A stretch of DNA of 64,000 nucleotides. Origin: Eurosta solidaginis (taxonomy: Eukaryota; Arthropoda; Insecta; Diptera; Tephritidae). The translations under genes and the position numbers were made by a program. Shown here one piece after another: positions 44,304 through 54,975 of this stretch. Where the stretch lies: NCBI RefSeq assembly GCF_040869045.1, contig NC_090321.1, positions 93,602,603 through 93,666,602 on the forward strand, written 5' to 3'. A model generated the notes under the pieces. That model did not search any database. It saw nothing but the letters and a program-made list of their open reading frames with translations, and was not told the DNA's origin. How positions within the stretch are numbered: position 1 is the first letter of the stretch; each line of letters starts with the position of its first letter.

Positions 44304-45004
44304 TGTTACGAATATTAGCAAAACTAAGGAGTGCTGCCATCTCTAAGCCGACGCTAAGCAGTGACGTGAATTCACATCCATAGATCAATCATTATGTATC
44401 TACATAAACTAAACAATAATTGCGTCTACACATATGTACCATGTACGTATACGAGCAGCGGAGAGTCAATGCACAAACACATGCATATATCTGAGATACT
44501 CCTATAAGTATGCAATGAGAAAAACTATAAAATTGTGCAATTGTAGTTACAGCTGAGAAGTTTGAGAGCTGCAGGACTAGTAGATTCTGGAAGCGCCTAG
44601 AAGATGTATAAAATTGTGCAATTGTAGTTACAGCTAAGAAGTTTGAGAGCTGCTGGACTAGTAGATTCTGGAAGCGCCTAGAAGATGCGAAGGTTCAAAT
44701 CAAAGAATATAAAAGACGACAATTGTAGAGGCGCTGGAATTCAGTTTGATTTGAGTTGTCAAGCAGTTTCGACTAATACGCTATCCAGCGAGCAAGAGCA
44801 GTATTATTTTGAATAGTAGAGTTTCATTTGAGCTATCAATCAGTTTGGTTATTAAGCAAGCTATTCGTTGCACAGTTTGAGTGTTATTGTGAAGTACTTT
44901 AATAAAGGCCATTATTACAAATTGGAGTTATTTATTCAACAGTTTAGTGATTCGAACTTAGCAGAGGATTGCAAATAAGAGGATTTGCAAGTAAATTCGT
45001 TACA
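44304..45004 (+). repeat. 5' LTR, copy 1
   Basis: 701 bp. An 81-bp segment containing TATAAAATTGTGCAATTGTA is repeated at 44526 and 44607. A further TATA (GAATATAAAAGACG) lies at 44706. AATAAAGG near 44900 is a candidate polyadenylation signal. Confidence 0.9.
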
Positions 45005-45006
45005 AT

Positions 45007-45018
45007 TGGTGTCAGAAG
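45007..45018 (+). promoter_or_regulatory. Primer-binding site, tRNA-Leu type
   Basis: TGGTGTCAGAAG starts 2 bp after the LTR. It is complementary to the CTTCTGACACCA 3' end that, as I recall it, belongs to a fly tRNA-Leu. Confidence 0.65.
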
Positions 45019-45042
45019 AGGAATTGTTGAATAAATTCCGAC

Positions 45043-47478
45043 ATGGCAAAGTTCAGTGAATTGAAGATCCAGCAACTGAAGAAGGAGTTGGAGAGTCGTG
45101 GATTGAATACAAGCGGCGTTAAACTCGAACTTCAGGCACGGCTACGAGAGGCAATGGAAGCAGAAGGAATTGATGTGGACGAGTATGTCTTTTATCCTGA
45201 TGGGGACGAGACAACAACAAAAATTGAAGAGAAAAATGAAACATCGTAGGCAGTTACGAGCACAGACTTGAACATGATATTGGCTGCAATAGCTGCTCAA
45301 ACATCGACAGTAACATCAATGTCGTCGCAAATATCATCCCAACCAGAATCACAGGAGGTACGCATTTCAGAAAGTAACATCACAATTGGAATTGCAGGAG
45401 ACACGAATATCATCGAAGATTGAAGCACAGGAAACACAAATTTCTACACAGCTCGAAGAGCAGAAGACATATATGGCATCCCAACTGGAGTCGCACGAGA
45501 AACGTATAACATCTAAGATGGAAGCACAAGAGGAGCGCTTATCATTGCAGGTGGCGCAAATGTCTTCGCAGTTGGAAGCACAGGAAGCAAGGGTAACATC
45601 AAAGCTGGAAGCACACGATACAAAAATTGTGCAGCTCGAGGACAAAATTGATGCTGAGATAGAAGCTTTGAGAGGTCGTATACAGGAGTTGCAATTAAAT
45701 CGCCCAACAGTTTCAGCGAGTAATCCAAAGGTAAAAACACCATCCTTTGGCGGCTCTGTTCCTTTCCAGGTCTTTTAGCTACAATTTGAGAAGACCGCAA
45801 CAGTGAACAACTGGAATGCTGAAGATAAAGTTGCTGCACTGTTCATGGCGTTGAATGGGCCTGCAGCTGAGATTTTACAAACCATTCCAGAGGGCAAACG
45901 GAACTGTTATGAAGCATTGATGGGCGCTCTAGAGAGACGATACGGAACTGAGCATAGGAGGCAGATATACCAAATGGAGTTGCTGAACCGCTTCCAGAGG
46001 TCTGGTGAAACATTGCAAGAGTTTGCGTCGGATATTGAAAGGCTAGCACATTTAGCGAATGCGGACGCACCCGTGGAGTACACTGAAAGGGTAAAGATTC
46101 AGAGCTTTATAAATGGCATACGGGACGTCGAAACAAAGCGAGCTACATACGCAAACCCAAAGCCAACATTCGCAGAAACGGTGTTACAAGCTCGGATTCA
46201 GGAAACAGCGTCGCTTCTGTGTAAGCCAGTTTTCAAAGCACGCCGTGTGGAGGTAGAAAGGCCAGAGTGGGTAGACGCAATATTGGAGGCGCTGAAAGGA
46301 TCGCAAAAGCGGAGTGAAAAAGTTATCAAATGTTTCAAATGCGGGAAGCCCGGTCACATTGCCCGTCATTGCGATCTTGATCCTAGTAGTTCCAACAATG
46401 GGGGTGGCCGTAAACGCAAAGCTGGAGGAAATGAGGAAGAGCGTGTCGGATATAAAGAACGAAAACTTGCCCCGGCTATTGAATGTCCTGTGATATCTGT
46501 GTTGCAAATTGGAAGGAAATCAAGCAGTCTTACTGTCAGAGGGAATGTGGATGGCAAGGAGCGTGTACTGACTGTAGATACGGGCGCATCTCATTCCTTT
46601 ATCCGATCTGACTTGGTCAACAGGAGAGTAAAACCGTTACCTGGAGCGAGGTTGCGTACGGTCACTGGCGGGTATAACCACGTCCGGGGAGAAGTGATCT
46701 GTGAAGTCTTAATTGGGAAGGTCATGGTTTTACACAAATTCGTTGTGGCGGAGATTGTTGATGAAGTTATATTGGGAGTGGATTTCTTGGTTGACCATGG
46801 CATCAAGATCGATATGCAGAGAAGGGTGATGCATTATGAGAACCAAGATGTGCCACTTAACTTCAGTTTGGAAAAAGCAGTAAGCGAGTGCTGGTGGAGA
46901 AGACTCGACAAAGGCCATGAAAGTCAAAAGGAAAGGTTGATGGATCGAATGTGCCAAATAAAGCGAAATTAAATGTACTTGCGAGAAAAAGACCGGCATC
47001 GACAAACTCTAATGGATGCACTAAAATGACTGAACGAATTTTTCAGAAAGAATGCAAGGATGGTTTCAAGCCAGCGCGCACTTCTGTTGGGAAACGTCGG
47101 AACGATACTGAGTATGTGAAGCCAATCCGTCAAGAACAAGCTCTACAAAGTAGTTCTTCATTGGCCAAGCAACTGAGTGCGAGAGAACGATCCAGAATAA
47201 TGAGTAGTAAGATGGAACACAGGTACGACAAGGAAAATAATTCGGAAGGTTTCCGGGAGGGAGATTTGGTACTGCTATACAACCCTCACCGGCGGAAATG
47301 TGTTCCATCCAAATATCGTTGCAGTTGGGAAGGCCCGTACAGAGTTGTGAAGACGATCAGTGATGTCATCTACCGCATACAAGCAATTGGGAAATCACGA
47401 AATAGAAGAGTGGTACATTTGGCGATGCTAGCAGCGTTTAGATCGGGAGATTTGTCTAATCGGGACGATCAGACTTAG
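45043..47478 (+). pseudogene. SAP-Gag-protease-GPY/F polyprotein, disrupted
   Basis: The order of parts is as in the intact copy at 51962: SAP motif (LKIQQLKKELESRGLNTSG), repeated Gln/Glu-rich coiled coil, Gag (EFASDIERLAHLAN), knuckle CFKCGKPGHIARHC, protease (VDTGASHSFI; ILGVDFLV) and C-terminal integrase module (WEGPYRVVKTI; RRVVHLAMLAAF). Damage: TAG at 45247-45249, a frameshift between about 45250 and 45386, TAG at 45776-45778, and a frameshift near 46880 before the basic linker. The frame resumes at 46951 and ends at 47478. RT, RNase H and integrase core are missing. Confidence 0.85.
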
Positions 47479-47489
47479 GTGGAGGGCAG
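47477..47489 (+). promoter_or_regulatory. Polypurine tract, copy 1
   Basis: AGGTGGAGGGCAG directly abuts the 3' LTR and overlaps the final stop codon. It would prime second-strand synthesis. Confidence 0.65.
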
Positions 47490-48120
47490 TGTTACGAATA
47501 TTAGCAAAACTAAGGAGTGCTGCCATCTCTAAGCCGATGCTAAGCAGTGACGTGAATTCACATCCATAGATCAATCATTATGTATCTACATAAACGAAAC
47601 AATAATTTTGTCTACACATATGTACCATGTACGTATACGAGCAGCGGAGAGTCAATGCACAAACACATGCATATACATGAGATACTCCTATAAGTATGCA
47701 ATGAGAAAAACTATAAAACTGTGCAATTGTAGTTAAAGCTGAGAAGTTTGAGAGCTGCTGGACTAGTAGATTCTGGAAGCGCCTAGAAGATGTATAAAAT
47801 TGTGCAATTGTAGTTACAGCTGAGAAGTTTGAGAGCTGCTGGACTGGTATATTCTGGAAGCGCCTGCGCAAGCAGTTTTGACTAAGACGCTATCTAGAAA
47901 GCAAGAGCAGTATTATTTTGAATAGTAGAGTTTCATTTGAGCTATCAATCAGTTTGGTTATTAAGCAAGCTATTCGTTGCACAGTTTGAGTGTTATTGTG
48001 AAGTACTTTAATAAAGGCCATTTTGCATTATTACAAATTGGAGTTATTTATTCAACAGTTTAGTGATTCGAACTTAGCAGAGGATTGCAAATAAGAGGAG
48101 TTGTAAGTAAATTCGTTACA
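47490..48120 (+). repeat. 3' LTR, copy 1
   Basis: 631 bp. It keeps the 81-bp duplication but lacks about 75 bp that in the 5' LTR include the third TATA (the join is GCGCCTGCGCAAGCAG). A small insertion CATTTTGCATTA near 48021 is also absent from the 5' LTR. Confidence 0.85.
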
Positions 48121-48336
48121 ATATTAAAATCTGAAATATAGATACCAAAATTTATACATATGTGATATCGCCAACAACAACATTTCTGATTTTGGATAAA
48201 AAAAATCAAAAAATTAATCGAATTGGATTTGAATTTTTTGAGTCTCCATAGAGAAATCTGAACTTTGATGATATAATTGCTTCGTATCACGACCAAAACT
48301 TAAATATTTGATATTATTTGCATACGCATTGCACCT
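48121..48336. repeat. Right-hand inverted-repeat blocks
   Basis: Mirror images of blocks at 44091-44299 (see there). No coding frame. Confidence 0.45.
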
Positions 48337-48725
48337 GCGAACAGTGGTGTGGTGGTAGCGTGCCTACCAGAACGACGGTTGTAGGTTGAAATCCCGGGCA
48401 AAGCAACATCTAAGTGGAGTCCGTTGGTTAGAGCTGGAATTCGATTCTATTTTAATCGCTTTTTTTACAGTGGATTTCTTTTTAGAATCGTTAAACTGTT
48501 TAAGATTGCGAAGTTGTCATCACTAAATATGCTTGATTGGTCCTTAGAGATCATCTATTAGATCATTATCTCGTTGCAACCGAGGTACCGGCCCACCTCT
48601 GACCCCGATTAAAAACTTTCTTTTAGTTGAATTGAAAAAACTTGTGATGCTACTTATCTTTGAAATTGAACCCAGGACACCCTCAGTGGTAGGCGGAGCA
48701 TGCTACCACCACACCACGCTACGGC
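48337..48725. mobile_element. Two SINE heads facing each other
   Basis: 48337-48412 is a plus-strand SINE head (GGTGTGGTGGTAGCGTGCC; GGTTGAAATCCCGGGCAAAG). 48618-48725 is a minus-strand head (CCTCAGTGGTAGGCGGAGCA; GCTACCACCACACCACG). The 200 bp between do not match the SINE body. Confidence 0.6.
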
Positions 48726-48880
48726 TTCAGACCTGGTAAATCTACCATCGACCAGATTTTCAGTATGACCGAATCTTTGAAAAGCCCCGCGAAAAAAGAA
48801 CTGACACATATCACCCCTTCGTCGATTTTAAAGGCTTCTACGACAACACGAAAAGGAGCTGTTATATGCCGCTATGTCTG
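48722..48880 (+). pseudogene. RTE-like LINE reverse transcriptase fragment
   Basis: The first part reads FRPGKSTIDQIFSM. After a frame change YHPFVDFKGFYDN and TKRSCYMP follow. This is the …RPG-ST-DQIF…LFVDFKAAYDS… block of RTE-type LINE polymerases, with the first catalytic Asp (VDF) readable. It is short, frameshifted and without flanking domains. It may come from the same LINE type as 36930-37478. Confidence 0.6.
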
Positions 48881-49796
48881 ACTTTTGTTCCCAGGCAATA
48901 TTTCGTTAGCTTTTGGAAATGTAGTTTACATTTACACCAGGAAAACCGTATTAGGAGGGTGGGCGACAAAAATATTAGAAAATGCAAGAAAAATACAGAG
49001 AATATTACATGTCATATAGGTATTACAACAGGAAAATTAAAAAATATCTTGAGATTTTTCTAGTGATCTAGATATCGCGCTTAAAGATAAAGAGTTTGCT
49101 AAGAGCGGGCATGCCTCCCGTGCTTTGGCCAATCCTTGAGAAAAGCGGTCACGCAAACTACACCAATAACCACAGAATCAGTGTGCTCAGACCTTGCTCA
49201 CAACACCCTTATCCATTATTTCTATCACCATCGAAACAAATAATTATCGGCCATGATCATGATGAAATGAATATTCAGGTGTTCTCATTCCGTTGACGTT
49301 TTCCCTTATTCTGACAAATTCGCCATGTTTATTTTAGAGGGATGTCTATCATAAAGAACAACGTTATAGTTCTACTACGACCGAAGCAGATTTTACTATA
49401 TGTTTAGAAATAACTACATATACATATAAGCCGCTACTAGAATTGTTTAGCTAAAAAGATTAACGTAATTTTGTCTTCCCCAAAAGAATATAGAACAAGT
49501 TTTTAAGAAAACTAATATTTTCTACGAAGAATGTAGCGATCAAAATTTAATACTTTTGTAATACAAGTAAATACTGAAAAATAGATCTACCGAAAAAGTG
49601 AGGTTATGTGGTTGACATATCCTTTATTATTAAATCATGGGCCATAAAAAAGCAACGATTTTGATACATTTTGAATTACGGAAACGTTTTCAATTTGAAA
49701 TAACAACTAAATTTGGTCCCTGGTATTATCTAATAAATGTTATTTTATCCTGTTAGCAACTCTTGACAGAAAGTGAAGCGGGCAAAACCGAAATGG
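48881..49796. other. No gene seen
   Basis: AT-rich spacer. The stretch from about 49200 to 49330 (GATGAAATGAATATTCAGGT; CCGTTGACGTTTTCC) resembles 24515-24560, indicating an unnamed dispersed repeat. Confidence 0.4.
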
Positions 49797-51181
49797 TTTT
49801 TATACTCAGTTGAGCAGAGCTCACAGAGTATATTAACTTTGATTGGATAACGGTTGGTTGTACAGGTATAGAGGAATCGAGATAGATATAGACTTCAAAA
49901 TCATCAGTATCGAAAAAAAATTCGATTGAGCCATGTCCGTCCGTCCGTCCGTCCGTTAACACGATAACTTGAGTAAATTTTGAGGTTCCTGGGCACTCAT
50001 CTCAGATCGCTATTTAAAATGAACGATATCGGACTATAACCACGCCCACTTTTTCGATATCGAAAATTTCGAAAAATCGAAAAAGTGCGATAATTCATTA
50101 CCAAATACGGATAAAGCGATGAAATCTGGTAGGTGAGTTAAACTTATGACGCAGAATAGAAAACTAGTAAAATTTTGGACAATGAGCGTGGCACCGCCCA
50201 CTTTTCAAAGAAGGTAGTTTAGAAGTTTTGCAAGCTGTAATTTGGCAGTCGTTGAAGAAATCAGGATGAAATTTGGCAGCAATGTTACTCCTATTACTAT
50301 ATGTATGCTTAATAAAAATTAGCAAAATCGGAGAACGACCACGCCCACTTTTTAAAAAAAAATTTTTTTTAAGTCAAATTTTAAAAGAAAAGTCAAAATC
50401 TTTACAGTATATAAGTAAATTATGTCAACATTCAACTTCGGTAATGATATGGTGCAACAAAATACAAAAATAAAAGAAATTTTCAAAATGGGCGTGGCTC
50501 CGCCCTTTTTCATTTAATCTGTCTAGGATATTTTTAATGCCATATGTCGAACAAAACATTACCAATCCTTGTGAAATTTGGTAGAGGCTTAGATTCTAGG
50601 ACGATAACTGTTTTCTGTGAAAAAGGGCCAAATCGGTTGAAGCAACGCCCAGTTTTTATACACAGTCGACCGTCTGTCCTTCCGCTCGGCCGTTAGCACG
50701 ATAACTTGAGCAAAAATCGATATAACTTTACTAAACTCAGTTCACGTACTTATCTGAGCTCACTTTATATTGGTGTAAAAAAGGCCGAAATCCGACTACG
50801 GCCACGCCCACTTTTTCGATTTCGAAACTACTACTACGAATTACTAAAAATGAAAAAAATGCCATAATAATATACCAAATACGAAAAAAGGGATGAAACA
50901 TGGTAATTGGATTGGTCTATTGACGTAAAATATAACTTTAGAAAAAAACGTTGTAAAATGAGCGTGACACCTACCATATTAAGTAGAAGAAAATGAAAAA
51001 GTTTTGCAGGGCGAAATCAAAAGCCCTTGGAATCTTGGAAGCATAACTGTTCGTGGTATTACATATATATATAAATTAGCGGTACCCGACAGATGATGTT
51101 CTGGGTCACCCTGGTCCACATTTTGGTCGATATCTCGAAAACGCCTTCACATATACAACTACTACCACTCCCTTTTAATAC

Positions 51182-51903
51182 TGTCACGGATATTAGCATC
51201 ACTAAGCTATACCATCACTAAGGCGATGCTAAGGCCATGCCAAGCAGTATTTACGTCAATAATCAAATCATGTATACACATGTATAAAGCAGCCGAAAGA
51301 GATGTCACACACAGATCCATCTACTTATACGCCTATGTGTACTCGAGAGACTGTAAACTACAAACATTCACATCAATAATTCAATCATTATGTATCTACA
51401 TAAACGAATAAATAATTGCGTCTACACATATGTATGTACGTATACGAGCATCGGAGCGGCAATGCACAAACACATGCATATATCTTATCTGAGTTGTCAC
51501 AAGAGAGGGCAATAATTTGTGCACGTAGTTGTGGCTGGCGATTTTGTAGCCGAAACTAACTAGTAACTTCTGGAAATAGAAGAGCCTAGATGTATGCAGC
51601 GTAAACTATAAAAGTGGCGCAAGCGAGTAAGAAGTAATTCAGTTGATTTGAATCGTCAAGCAGTTCGATTAAGCGCTATCTAGCGAGCTATAGCAGTATT
51701 ATTTTGAATAGTAGAGTTTCATTTGAGTTATCAATCAGTTTGGTTATTAAGCCAGCGAGTAGCAAAGTATAAGTGTTATTGTGAAGTACTTTAATAAAGG
51801 CCATTTTTCCATTATTCAATATTGGAGTTATTTATTCAACAGTTTAGTGATTCGAACTTAGCGGAGGATTGCAAATAAGAGGATTTGCAGCAAATTCGTT
51901 ACA
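51182..51903 (+). repeat. 5' LTR, copy 2
   Basis: 722 bp, TGTCACGGAT...ATTCGTTACA. The promoter candidate ACTATAAAAGTGG lies at 51605. The 81-bp duplication of copy 1 is absent, so the copies belong to different subfamilies. Confidence 0.9.
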
Positions 51904-51905
51904 AT

Positions 51906-51917
51906 TGGTGTCAGAAG
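51906..51917 (+). promoter_or_regulatory. Primer-binding site, tRNA-Leu type
   Basis: TGGTGTCAGAAG, 2 bp after the LTR, identical to copy 1. Confidence 0.65.
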
Positions 51918-51961
51918 AGGAATTGTTGAATAAATTCCGAAGACTTAGAATAAACTTGGAC

Positions 51962-54247
51962 ATGCCTAAGTTGAGTGAATTGACGATCCAGCAACTGAAG
52001 GAGGAGTTGGAGGTCCGTGGAGTGGCTACTTTTGGCGATAAATCCCAGCTACAAAAGCGACTAAGTGTAGCTATGGTATTTGAAGGAATCTACAATGCTG
52101 AGGAGTATGACTTTCATTATGATAGCGACAAAACAACAACAAAAATGGAAGAAAAAAACGAAACACCGCAGACAGTATCTGTACAAACATCGACAATGGC
52201 ATCTCAGCTGGAGTCACAGGAGGCACGCATTTCCGAAATGGCGTCGCAAATGTCATCTCAATTGGAAGAACAGAAGACATATATGTCATCTCAATTGGAA
52301 GCGCAAGAGGCACGTATATCTGGAATGTCGACAAATATTTCGGAACAGGTATCATCGCAGCTCTTTGCGAAACTTGACGAGAAGGATGCAAACATTTTAC
52401 AACTCGAGGACAAAATTGATGCCGAGATAGAAGCGTTGAAAGGTCTTATGCAACAGTTACAACTAAACCGCTCAGCTGGTCCAGCGAGCAATCCGAAGAT
52501 AAAAACTCCATCTTTTGACGACTCTGTTCCTTTCGAGGTATTCAAGCTTCAATTTGAGAAGACCGCAGAAGTGAACAACTGGAGTGTGGAAGATAAAGTT
52601 GCTGCGCTATTCGTGGCATTGAAAGGATCTGCTGCTGAAATCCTACAAACTATTCCCGAGGGAGAGCGGAACAACTACGGAACATTGATGAGTGCTCTAG
52701 AGAGGCGATACGGAAGCGAACACAGGAAGCAGATACACCAAATAGAGTTGCAAAACCGCTACCAAAAAGCTGATGAGACTTTGCAGGAGTTTGCGTCAGA
52801 TGTCGAAAGGCTTGCACATTTGGCGAATGCCGACGCACCCGTGGAATACACCGAAAGAGTAAAAATTCAGAGCTTTATAAATGGCATACGGGACGTCGAA
52901 ACGAAGCGAGCCACATACGCAAACCCAAAGCCAACATTTGCAGAGACGGTATCACATGCATTGACTCAGGAAACCGCCTCACTATTGAGTAAACCAGCAT
53001 ACAAAGCTCATCGTGTGGAAGTGGAAAGACCAGATTGGGTAGACACAATTTTGGAAGCACTGAAGGGATTACAACAAAATAATGCCGGAGTTATGAAGTG
53101 TTTCAAGTGCGGTAACCCAAGTCACATTGCACGTCATTGCAGCACCAGTTATGGTAGTTCCAACTTTGCTGGTCGTAAACGCAAAGCTGGAGGAGATAAA
53201 AAAGAGCGAGTCAAATGTATAAATCGAGGACTTGCCCCAGCTATGGAATGTCGTGTGATACCTATCTCGCAAACTGGAAGGAAATCGAGCAGTCTTACCG
53301 TCAAAGGTAATGTGGATGGCAAGGAGCGTGTACTGACTGTAGATACGGGCGCATCTCATTCATTGATCCGATCTGATTTGGTCAACAGGAAAGTAAAGCC
53401 ATTACCTGGAGAAAGATTGCGTACGATTACTGGCGAGTATAACCAAGTCCAGGGAGAAGTGGTATGTGAGGTCTTAATTGGGGAGGTCATGGTTCTACAC
53501 AAATTCGTTGTGGCAGAAATCGTTGATGAAGTCATATTGGGAGTGGATTTCCTAGTTGACTATGACATCAGGATCGACATGCAGAAAAGGATTATGCATT
53601 ATAAAAACCAGGATGTGCCAATTAACTTCAGTTTGGAAAAAGGTTTCAGCAGTAATCCAGTACTGGTGGAGAAAAGTCGACAAAGGCCACGAAAGTCAAA
53701 GGTAAAGGTTGATGAAACGAATGGGCCAAATAAATCAAAATCAAAATTACCTGCGAGAGAAACACTGGCATTGAAAAAACCTAAAAGACGCAGGAAAACG
53801 AAGCAACGAATTTCCGAGAAAGAATGCGAGGGTAGTTTCAAGCCGGAGCGCACTACTGTTGTGAAATGTGGGAACGATACCGATTATGCAAAGCAAATCC
53901 GTCCAGCGCAAGCTCTACGAAGTGTTTCATTGACCAAACAACAGAGTGTGAAAGAACGGCCCAGGGTAACGAGTAGTAAGATGAAACACTGGCATGACAA
54001 GAACTTTAATTCGGAAGTTTTCTTGGCGGGAGATTTGGTAATGTTAAACAACCCTCACCGGCGGAAAGGTGTTCCAGCCAAATTTCGGTGCAGTCGGGAA
54101 GGCCCGTACAAAGTTGTGAAGAAGATCAGTGATACCATCTACCGCATACAGACCACTGGGAAACCACGGATTAGAAGAGTGGTACATTTGGAGATGCTAG
54201 CGGCAGTTAGATCGGGAGATTTGTCTGATCGGGACGATCAGACTTAG
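51962..54247 (+). CDS. SAP-Gag-protease-GPY/F fusion polyprotein
   Basis: 761 codons from ATG 51962 (the frame is open further up to a TTG at 51869, but the ATG aligns with the start of copy 1). Parts in order: SAP motif, residues 1-40 (LSELTIQQLKEELEVRG); Gln/Glu/Ser coiled coil about 55-165; Gag about 183-370 (FEKTAEVNNWSVEDKVAALF); CX2CX4HX4C knuckle CFKCGNPSHIARHC at 380; retropepsin about 445-545 with active site VDTGASHSLI at 460 and ILGVDFLVD; basic linker to about 680; GPY/F module of a Gypsy-type integrase (REGPYKVVKKI near 712; RRVVHLEMLAAV) to the end. Known for such families: Gag packages RNA and PR cleaves it. RT, RNase H and the integrase catalytic core are absent. The SAP motif, usually DNA-binding, could guide the particle to chromatin; that is inference. 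Confidence 0.9.
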   Translation: MPKLSELTIQQLKEELEVRGVATFGDKSQLQKRLSVAMVFEGIYNAEEYDFHYDSDKTTTKMEEKNETPQTVSVQTSTMASQLESQEARISEMASQMSSQLEEQKTYMSSQLEAQEARISGMSTNISEQVSSQLFAKLDEKDANILQLEDKIDAEIEALKGLMQQLQLNRSAGPASNPKIKTPSFDDSVPFEVFKLQFEKTAEVNNWSVEDKVAALFVALKGSAAEILQTIPEGERNNYGTLMSALERRYGSEHRKQIHQIELQNRYQKADETLQEFASDVERLAHLANADAPVEYTERVKIQSFINGIRDVETKRATYANPKPTFAETVSHALTQETASLLSKPAYKAHRVEVERPDWVDTILEALKGLQQNNAGVMKCFKCGNPSHIARHCSTSYGSSNFAGRKRKAGGDKKERVKCINRGLAPAMECRVIPISQTGRKSSSLTVKGNVDGKERVLTVDTGASHSLIRSDLVNRKVKPLPGERLRTITGEYNQVQGEVVCEVLIGEVMVLHKFVVAEIVDEVILGVDFLVDYDIRIDMQKRIMHYKNQDVPINFSLEKGFSSNPVLVEKSRQRPRKSKVKVDETNGPNKSKSKLPARETLALKKPKRRRKTKQRISEKECEGSFKPERTTVVKCGNDTDYAKQIRPAQALRSVSLTKQQSVKERPRVTSSKMKHWHDKNFNSEVFLAGDLVMLNNPHRRKGVPAKFRCSREGPYKVVKKISDTIYRIQTTGKPRIRRVVHLEMLAAVRSGDLSDRDDQT

Positions 54248-54258
54248 GTGGAGGGCAG
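54246..54258 (+). promoter_or_regulatory. Polypurine tract, copy 2
   Basis: AGGTGGAGGGCAG next to the 3' LTR, identical to copy 1. Confidence 0.65.
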
Positions 54259-54975
54259 TGTCACGGATATTAGCATCACTAAGCTATACCATCACTAAGG
54301 CGATGCTAAGGCCATGCCAAGCAGTATTTACGTCAATAATCAAATCATGTATACACATATATAAGGCAGCCGAAAGAGATGTCACACACAGATGCATTTA
54401 CTTATACGCCTATGTGTACTCGAGAGACTGTAAACTACAAACATTCACATCAATAATTCAATCATTATGTATCTACATAAACGAATAAATAATTGCGTCT
54501 ACACATATGTACGTATACGAGCATCGGATGGCAATGCACAAACACATGCATATATCTTATCTGAGTTGTCACAAGAGAGGGCAATAATTTGTGCACGTAT
54601 TTGTGGCTGGCGATTTTGTAGCCGAAGCTAACTAGTAACTTCTGGAAATAGAAGAGCCTAGATGTATGCAGCGTAAACTACAAAAGTGGCGCAAGCGAGT
54701 AAGAAGTAATTCAGTTGATTTGAACCGTCAAGCAGTTCGATTAAGCGCTATCTAGCAAGCTATAGCAGTATTATTTTGAATAGTAGAGTTTCATTTGAGT
54801 TATCAATCAGTTTGGTTATTAAGCCAGCGAGTAGCAAAGTATAAGTGTTATTGTGAAGTACTTTAATAAAGGCCATTTTTCCATTATTCAATATTGGAGT
54901 TATTTATTCAACAGTTTAGTGATTCGAACTTAGCAGAGGATTGCAAATAAGAGGATTTGCAGCAAATTCGTTACA
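54259..54975 (+). repeat. 3' LTR, copy 2
   Basis: 717 bp. The promoter TATAAAAG of the 5' LTR reads TACAAAAG here, so a new copy templated from this LTR's U3 would carry a damaged TATA box. Confidence 0.9.

Larger units (their letters stand above)
44304..48120 (+). mobile_element. SAP-Gag LTR retrotransposon, copy 1 (RT-less, broken)
   Basis: LTRs at 44304-45004 and 47490-48120, a primer site, a polypurine tract and the 4-bp duplication ATAT (44300-44303, 48121-48124) define the element. LTRs start TGTTACGAAT and end ATTCGTTACA. The coding region goes from Gag and protease directly to the integrase C-terminus. The same architecture in copy 2 shows that the deletion predates both insertions. 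Propagation would need enzymes from a full-length relative. Confidence 0.9.
51182..54975 (+). mobile_element. SAP-Gag LTR retrotransposon, copy 2 (RT-less, ORF intact)
   Basis: 3794 bp with LTRs at both ends, primer site, polypurine tract and target duplication ATAC (51178-51181, 54976-54979) inside a 130-bp satellite unit. The single frame is open. The LTRs differ at roughly 15 positions plus small indels (around 2% by eye), so the insertion is fairly young. It codes no polymerase and is non-autonomous. Confidence 0.9.

Noticed and set aside
45367..45645. Minus-strand Ser/Cys-rich ORF
   Set aside because: It is the antisense shadow of the Gag coiled-coil repeats.
52071..53853. Several minus-strand ORFs of 60-106 codons opposite 51962-54247
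   Set aside because: Shadows of the polyprotein frame; no motifs, and not kept in copy 1.
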